DNA from: Spongiimicrobium salis
GTDB lineage: Bacteria > Bacteroidota > Bacteroidia > Flavobacteriales > Flavobacteriaceae
NCBI RefSeq assembly: GCF_043678055.1
Contig: NZ_JBHEQA010000003.1
Span: 62,001 to 126,000 of the forward strand
Reading direction: 5' to 3'
Length of the DNA stretch: 64,000 bases
The translations under genes and the position numbers were made by a program. This document shows positions 60,384 to 64,000 of this stretch, in pieces (the stretch's first letter is position 1; every line of letters starts with the position of its first letter). The notes under the pieces are model-generated. The model searched no databases. It was not told the DNA's origin and saw only the letters and a list, made by a program, of their open reading frames with translations.

Positions 60384-60890
60384 ATGTTTAGTAGAGTAAT
60401 TCTTGCCCTTTATATTTTTGTCCTTGCAAGTTGTAAGGGGGTTTCACAAGAAAAAACGGTAGCAATGGAAGAAGAGCCGAAACAAGAAGAAAAGTTTACG
60501 GTAGTGAAGACGGATTTGGAATGGCGCCAACAGCTTACCGATATTCAATATAACATCTTAAGAAAAGCAGGTACGGAAAGAGCGTTCACCAGTGATTTGC
60601 TCAATAATAAACAGGAAGGCACCTATGTTTGTGCTGGTTGTAATACCGAATTATTCCGAAGCAAAGATAAGTTTGATTCCGGAACGGGATGGCCTAGTTT
60701 TGACCAAATTATTGAAGGCAATGTAGCCTTTAGCGTAGATTATAAAATAGGCTATGCACGGACAGAGGAGCATTGTGCCACTTGCGGTGGACATTTAGGC
60801 CATGTATTCAACGATGGGCCAAGACAGACTACAGGAGAACGGCATTGCATTAACGGGGCAGCTTTAAAATTCGTTCCCGCAAAAAAATAG
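60384..60890 (+). CDS. msrB: Peptide-methionine (R)-S-oxide reductase MsrB, lipoprotein form
   Basis: The 168-residue protein has a lipoprotein signal (MFSRVILALYIFVLASC, Cys17) and an MsrB domain (about 42-168). It has zinc-binding CAGC (91-94 region) and CATC, substrate residues SGTGWPSF, HLGHVFNDGP, and the catalytic Cys in RHCINGAALKF. It reduces methionine-R-sulfoxide in proteins, here in the periplasm. A second, cytoplasmic MsrB gene follows at 61005, with a hairpin between them. Confidence 0.93.
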   Translation: MFSRVILALYIFVLASCKGVSQEKTVAMEEEPKQEEKFTVVKTDLEWRQQLTDIQYNILRKAGTERAFTSDLLNNKQEGTYVCAGCNTELFRSKDKFDSGTGWPSFDQIIEGNVAFSVDYKIGYARTEEHCATCGGHLGHVFNDGPRQTTGERHCINGAALKFVPAKK

Positions 60891-60926
60891 AAAACACCCT
60901 TTTAAAAGAACATTTTTAATACTCCT

Positions 60927-60977
60927 AACCATATGAATTCTTGTGCTTGTCACTAAGAATTTATATGGTTATTTTTG
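60927..60977 (+). terminator. Terminator hairpin whose T tail overlaps the next promoter box
   Basis: AACCATATGAATTCTT (60927-60942) pairs with AAGAATTTATATGGTT (60955-60970), 16 bp with one G-T pair, over a 12-nt loop, followed by ATTTTTG. The same bases 60970-60977 read TATTTTTG, the promoter box of the following msrB gene. Confidence 0.7.
60970..60977 (+). promoter_or_regulatory. TAnnTTTG promoter box for the second msrB
   Basis: TATTTTTG is an exact -7 match 28 bp before the ATG at 61005. It overlaps the end of the preceding terminator and rules out the longer frame starting at 60975. Confidence 0.6.
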
Positions 60978-61004
60978 TTTATCCCCTTTAAACCCATACG
61001 CGAT

Positions 61005-61406
61005 ATGAAAAAATACGTTGTAGAAAAGACCGAAGAAGAATGGCAACAACAACTTTCTCAGGAAGAGTTCAGAATTTTGCGAAAAAAGGGTACAGAATAT
61101 CCCCATACCGGAAAATTTAACCTTCATTTTGAGAAAGGTTGGTATCACTGTAAGGCATGCCATGCCAAGTTATTTACCAGTGAACACAAATTTGAAAGTG
61201 GTTGTGGCTGGCCTTCCTTTGATCAAGCTATTGAGGGGGCCATTGAATACGTTAGGGACAATAGTCATGGAATGATACGTACAGAAACCGTATGTGCCAA
61301 TTGTGGAGGTCACTTAGGTCATGTATTCAATGATGGGCCCCAAGAGACCACAGGACAACGTTACTGCATTAACTCGGCCAGTCTTGGTTTTGATTCGGAA
61401 GATTAG
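61005..61406 (+). CDS. msrB: Peptide-methionine (R)-S-oxide reductase MsrB, cytoplasmic form
   Basis: From the ATG at 61005 (MKKYVVEKTEEEWQQQL) the protein has 133 residues and no signal peptide. It has zinc cysteines CKAC and CANC, substrate motif SGCGWPSFDQAIEG, HLGHVFNDGP, and the catalytic Cys in RYCINSASL. Its sequence is close to the lipoprotein MsrB just upstream, so the two probably arose by duplication and now serve cytoplasm and periplasm. The 41-bp gap to the DUF1572 gene suggests that gene is co-transcribed. Confidence 0.94.
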   Translation: MKKYVVEKTEEEWQQQLSQEEFRILRKKGTEYPHTGKFNLHFEKGWYHCKACHAKLFTSEHKFESGCGWPSFDQAIEGAIEYVRDNSHGMIRTETVCANCGGHLGHVFNDGPQETTGQRYCINSASLGFDSED

Positions 61407-61447
61407 CTTCCGGATATCTCGGTTCATTTTATAAAAACTATGCCCTT

Positions 61448-61972
61448 ATGACATATCCTGAACATTTTATCAAAAGTGCGCGTTTTGAATTTAAGCGCTA
61501 CAAGACACTTGGCGATAAGACTTTCGCCCAACTTTCCGATCAGGATATGCTATGGCAATACCAAGAGTCCAATAGCATTGCGATTATTGTTAAACACATC
61601 GTAGGCAATATGTTGAGTAGATGGACCAATTTCCTAACAGAGGATGGAGAAAAATCTTGGCGTAATCGAGAAATGGAATTTAAAGATCCCTACAGGAAGA
61701 AAGAAGATTTAGTTGCTGCTTGGGAAGAAGGTTGGCAATGCCTTTTTACTGCCTTGGACAGTATTGATCATAACAATTTTGACACTCCCATCCGTATCCG
61801 AACCGAAGAACATTCCATTGTTGAAGCGGTACATCGGCAATTGGCCCATTATGCCAATCATGTGGGGCAAATTGTATTCATAGGTACCATGATAAAGGGT
61901 GAAGAATGGAAATCCTTATCTATTCCCAAAGGCGGTTCTGAGGAATTCAACCAAAGGAAAATGAATTCTTGA
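61448..61972 (+). CDS. DUF1572 (DinB-like) family protein
   Basis: The 174-residue helical protein contains IVKHIVGNMLSRWTNFLTEDGEKSWRNREMEF (split, about 45-78) and VHRQLAHYANHVGQIVFIG (about 127-145). The His residues in KHIVGN, AHYANH and VG-Q form the four-helix DinB-like metal triad. The family DUF1572 belongs to the DinB/YfiT superfamily, often thiol-dependent S-transferases, but the substrate is unknown. It follows the cytoplasmic msrB closely, which fits a redox or stress role by position only. Confidence 0.85.
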   Translation: MTYPEHFIKSARFEFKRYKTLGDKTFAQLSDQDMLWQYQESNSIAIIVKHIVGNMLSRWTNFLTEDGEKSWRNREMEFKDPYRKKEDLVAAWEEGWQCLFTALDSIDHNNFDTPIRIRTEEHSIVEAVHRQLAHYANHVGQIVFIGTMIKGEEWKSLSIPKGGSEEFNQRKMNS

Positions 61973-62102
61973 ATCCGCGCTATTACAACTCTTTTTCCCA
62001 AATTTCCCTTGCCTCACTTTAGGGAAGAGAATAAGAAGTGGGGTTCTGCATATTTTCCCGTTCCTAATTGAAATTGAGGCTTCCATTTTAAGTTTCATTT
62101 CG

Positions 62103-62110
62103 TACCTTTG
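62103..62110 (+). promoter_or_regulatory. TAnnTTTG promoter box for lpdA
   Basis: TACCTTTG is an exact -7 match 22 bp before the ATG at 62132. TTG at 62074-62076 is a possible -33 element, though its spacing is longer than ideal. Confidence 0.6.
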
Positions 62111-62131
62111 CAACTCGAAAAAAATAAATAG

Positions 62132-63523
62132 ATGAGCAATTTTGATATTATTGTTTTGGGGAGTGGCCCCGGAGGTTATGTGACAGCGATAAGAGCATCC
62201 CAATTAGGATTTAAAACAGCGATTATAGAAAAGGAAAGCCTTGGGGGCGTCTGCTTAAATTGGGGATGTATCCCTACCAAAGCTTTATTAAAATCTGCTC
62301 AGGTTTTTGAATATTTACAACATGCCGGGGACTACGGTCTTAAGGCTGAAGGTGTGGACAAAGATTTTGATGCCGTTGTACAACGCAGCCGTGGTGTTGC
62401 TGATGGAATGAGCAAAGGCGTTCAATTTTTAATGAAAAAGAACAAAATCGAAGTAATCAACGGTTTTGGAAAGTTAAAATCCGGAAAGAAAGTAGCGGTA
62501 ACGGATGCGGAGGGAAATACTACAGACTATAGTGCATCCCATATCATCATTGCCACCGGTGCACGAAGCAGGGAATTGCCGAGTTTGCCGCAAGATGGCA
62601 AAAAAGTAATCGGGTATCGGGAAGCGATGACCTTGGAGACACAACCTAAGAAGATGATTGTTGTAGGTAGTGGTGCCATTGGGATAGAATTTGCCTATTT
62701 CTACAATGCCATGGGGACCGAAGTTACGGTTGTAGAGTACCTGCCCAAAATAGTTCCGGTTGAGGATGCAGATGTTTCCAAACAATTGGAACGCAGCTTT
62801 AAAAAGACGGGGATAAAAATAAAAACTTCCGCAGAAGTGACGCATGTTGATACTTCTGGAGAAGGTGTTAAAACTACCGTTAAAACCGCCAAAGGTGAGG
62901 AAGTACTGGAAGCAGATATTGTACTTTCTGCTGTGGGCATCAAAACAAACATAGAAAATATTGGTTTGGAAGACGTAGGTATCGCTACCGATCGTGATAA
63001 AATATTGGTAAACGATTATTATCAAACCAATATCCCAGGTTATTATGCTATTGGGGATGTTACCCCAGGGCAGGCTTTAGCGCACGTTGCCTCTGCAGAA
63101 GGAATCCTTTGTGTAGAAAAAATAGCGGGAATGCATGTGGAAGCCCTAGATTACGGAAATATTCCCGGATGTACCTATTGCAGTCCCGAAATTGCCTCTG
63201 TAGGACTTACAGAAGAGCAGGCCAAGGAAAAAGGTTATGAGATCAAAGTAGGGAAATTTCCTTTCTCTGCCAGTGGAAAAGCAAAAGCTTCTGGAGCTGC
63301 AGATGGTTTTGTAAAAGTAATTTTTGATGCCAAATACGGAGAATGGTTGGGTTGTCATATGATCGGTGCGGGGGTTACCGATATGATCGCTGAAGCTGTA
63401 GTAGCCCGAAAACTGGAAACTACAGGTCATGAAATCCTTAAAGCGGTTCATCCACATCCAACCATGAGTGAAGCGGTTATGGAGGCCGTTGCCGATGCTT
63501 ATGATGAGGTAATCCATTTATAG
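62132..63523 (+). CDS. lpdA: Dihydrolipoyl dehydrogenase
   Basis: The 463-residue protein has the FAD start IIVLGSGPGGYVTAIRASQLG (split, about 5-25), redox cysteines in GGVCLNWGCIPTKALL (about 37-52), NAD motif MIVVGSGAIGIEFAYFYNAMG (split, about 175-195), the second FAD motif YYAIGDVTPGQALAHVAS and the C-terminal HPHPTMSEAVMEA with the His-Glu pair. It is a standard E3 enzyme of the pyruvate and 2-oxoglutarate dehydrogenase complexes. It is a different enzyme from the Lpd-like protein at 15711, which has a shorter, altered C-terminal motif. Confidence 0.95.
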   Translation: MSNFDIIVLGSGPGGYVTAIRASQLGFKTAIIEKESLGGVCLNWGCIPTKALLKSAQVFEYLQHAGDYGLKAEGVDKDFDAVVQRSRGVADGMSKGVQFLMKKNKIEVINGFGKLKSGKKVAVTDAEGNTTDYSASHIIIATGARSRELPSLPQDGKKVIGYREAMTLETQPKKMIVVGSGAIGIEFAYFYNAMGTEVTVVEYLPKIVPVEDADVSKQLERSFKKTGIKIKTSAEVTHVDTSGEGVKTTVKTAKGEEVLEADIVLSAVGIKTNIENIGLEDVGIATDRDKILVNDYYQTNIPGYYAIGDVTPGQALAHVASAEGILCVEKIAGMHVEALDYGNIPGCTYCSPEIASVGLTEEQAKEKGYEIKVGKFPFSASGKAKASGAADGFVKVIFDAKYGEWLGCHMIGAGVTDMIAEAVVARKLETTGHEILKAVHPHPTMSEAVMEAVADAYDEVIHL

Positions 63524-63539
63524 GAGATAATCCAGATAT

Positions 63540-64000
63540 ATGAAATTTACCCAAAGAAACATCCATCGGGATGTGGCTTACTTTTATATCGGATTGATCA
63601 TTTCATTCTCTTTTTCGGGGATATTACTGAATCATAGACGAAGTTGGAACCCGGGAAATTACACCTATGATGCCAAAGAGGTGCAAATACCATTGCCAAC
63701 AGAGGTAAAACACCTGGATGATGCTGCTTATATCAAGGATTTTTCAAAGAATTGGGATTTGGCAGAGGCCTATGACGGACATCGACTTCGAGGAGATGAA
63801 TTACGGGTATACTTTGAGGATAATATAATTCTGGATGTGGATACCAATACCGGAAAAGGACTTTTGGAATACAAACGCAAGACCCCGATTATCAATCAAA
63901 CTATTTTTCTTCATAAAAACACCAATAGCTTCTGGATATGGTATTCCGATGTTTTTGGGATAGCTATGCTGACCATTGCCATCACGGGCATGTTCATCAC
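63540..64000 (+). CDS. PepSY-associated membrane protein, partial (3' end outside window)
   Basis: The ATG at 63540 opens a frame that stays open to the window edge (about 153 codons). It starts MKFTQRNIHRDVAYFYIGLI, with a first transmembrane helix containing GLIISFSFSGILLNHR (about 18-33). A soluble PepSY-like region follows (about 35-125, VYFEDNIILDVDTNTGKG, FLHKNTNSFWIWYSDVFG) and then a second helix begins (AMLTIAITGMFI). This is the PepSY-associated TM protein pattern (small form), linked in many bacteria to iron or flavin reductase functions. It begins 16 bp after lpdA and may be co-transcribed. The C-terminus is not visible. Confidence 0.82.
   Translation, partial: MKFTQRNIHRDVAYFYIGLIISFSFSGILLNHRRSWNPGNYTYDAKEVQIPLPTEVKHLDDAAYIKDFSKNWDLAEAYDGHRLRGDELRVYFEDNIILDVDTNTGKGLLEYKRKTPIINQTIFLHKNTNSFWIWYSDVFGIAMLTIAITGMFI

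Noticed and set aside
62474..63025. 183-residue minus-strand frame antisense to lpdA
   Set aside because: Phe/Tyr-rich nonsense composition opposite a confirmed enzyme gene.
1..64000. Mobile elements, prophage, tRNA or rRNA genes
   Set aside because: I looked for transposase and integrase motifs, terminal repeats and tRNA arms and found none that hold up by eye; a tRNA search program would be needed to be certain.

Overview
The window is chromosomal DNA from a member of the Bacteroidota, most likely a marine Flavobacteriaceae. The evidence is the AT-rich sequence, the repeated promoter element TAnnTTTG (the Bacteroidetes -7 box) placed just upstream of many genes, the near absence of Shine-Dalgarno sequences, and lineage families such as DUF3822, DUF4126, head-GIN-domain lipoproteins, a DnaX without zinc module, and a Kdo-pathway gene. 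Gene density is high. I see no tRNA, rRNA, insertion sequence, prophage or CRISPR array. The only structural RNA gene found is rnpB.

Layout. 1-2.35 kb (minus): kdsB (cut by the window edge), a DUF4126 membrane protein and a RecD-like helicase. 2.46-4.46 kb (plus): an overlapping trio ending in rsmD. 4.6-5.9 kb: two small exported proteins. 6.0-7.4 kb and 17.2-18.7 kb: two related modules, each an AraC-type regulator followed by one small target gene (a HbpS/GlcG-like protein and an exported PEBP-like protein). 7.5-12.8 kb (minus): a peptide-use operon of M19 dipeptidase, anchored periplasmic protein, 31-residue membrane microprotein, sodium:solute symporter and S9 peptidase. 13.2-17.1 kb: an isolated PL8 polysaccharide lyase and a flavin disulfide reductase. 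18.9-22.8 kb: malic enzyme, rnpB (minus) and dnaX. 22.8-29.6 kb (minus): a complete eboABCDEF cluster with a TMEM220-like gene at its end. 29.75-36.4 kb: miaE, then minus-strand operons pdxH-sixA-ppk1 and pyrR-pyrB-STAS-rnz. 36.8-40.6 kb (plus): two tandem ATP-grasp paralogues and an M1 aminopeptidase. 40.8-43.5 kb: ECF sigma factor, membrane protein and an exported alpha/beta hydrolase. 43.6-49.5 kb: rpsA, a LysM protein, cmk and lon. 49.75-52.8 kb: a second ECF sigma/anti-sigma pair with two exported repeat proteins. 52.9-59.5 kb (minus): a UMF1-type transporter, M48 lipoprotein protease, GH31 alpha-glucosidase and glgB. 59.7-64 kb (plus): a collagen-like lipoprotein, two MsrB enzymes, a DUF1572 protein, lpdA and the start of a PepSY membrane protein.

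The most interesting locus is the seven-gene ebo operon. Its UbiA-like, dehydroquinate-synthase-like, TIM-barrel and phosphodiesterase-like proteins look like a route to an unknown small molecule or its export; its phosphodiesterase homologue appears to lack several standard metal ligands. Other leads are the symporter-linked microprotein, the tandem ATP-grasp genes, the paired AraC modules, a 20-bp palindrome in front of glgB, and a terminator whose tail doubles as the next promoter. All promoter and terminator calls are pattern matches; family assignments come from motif recognition without a database search.
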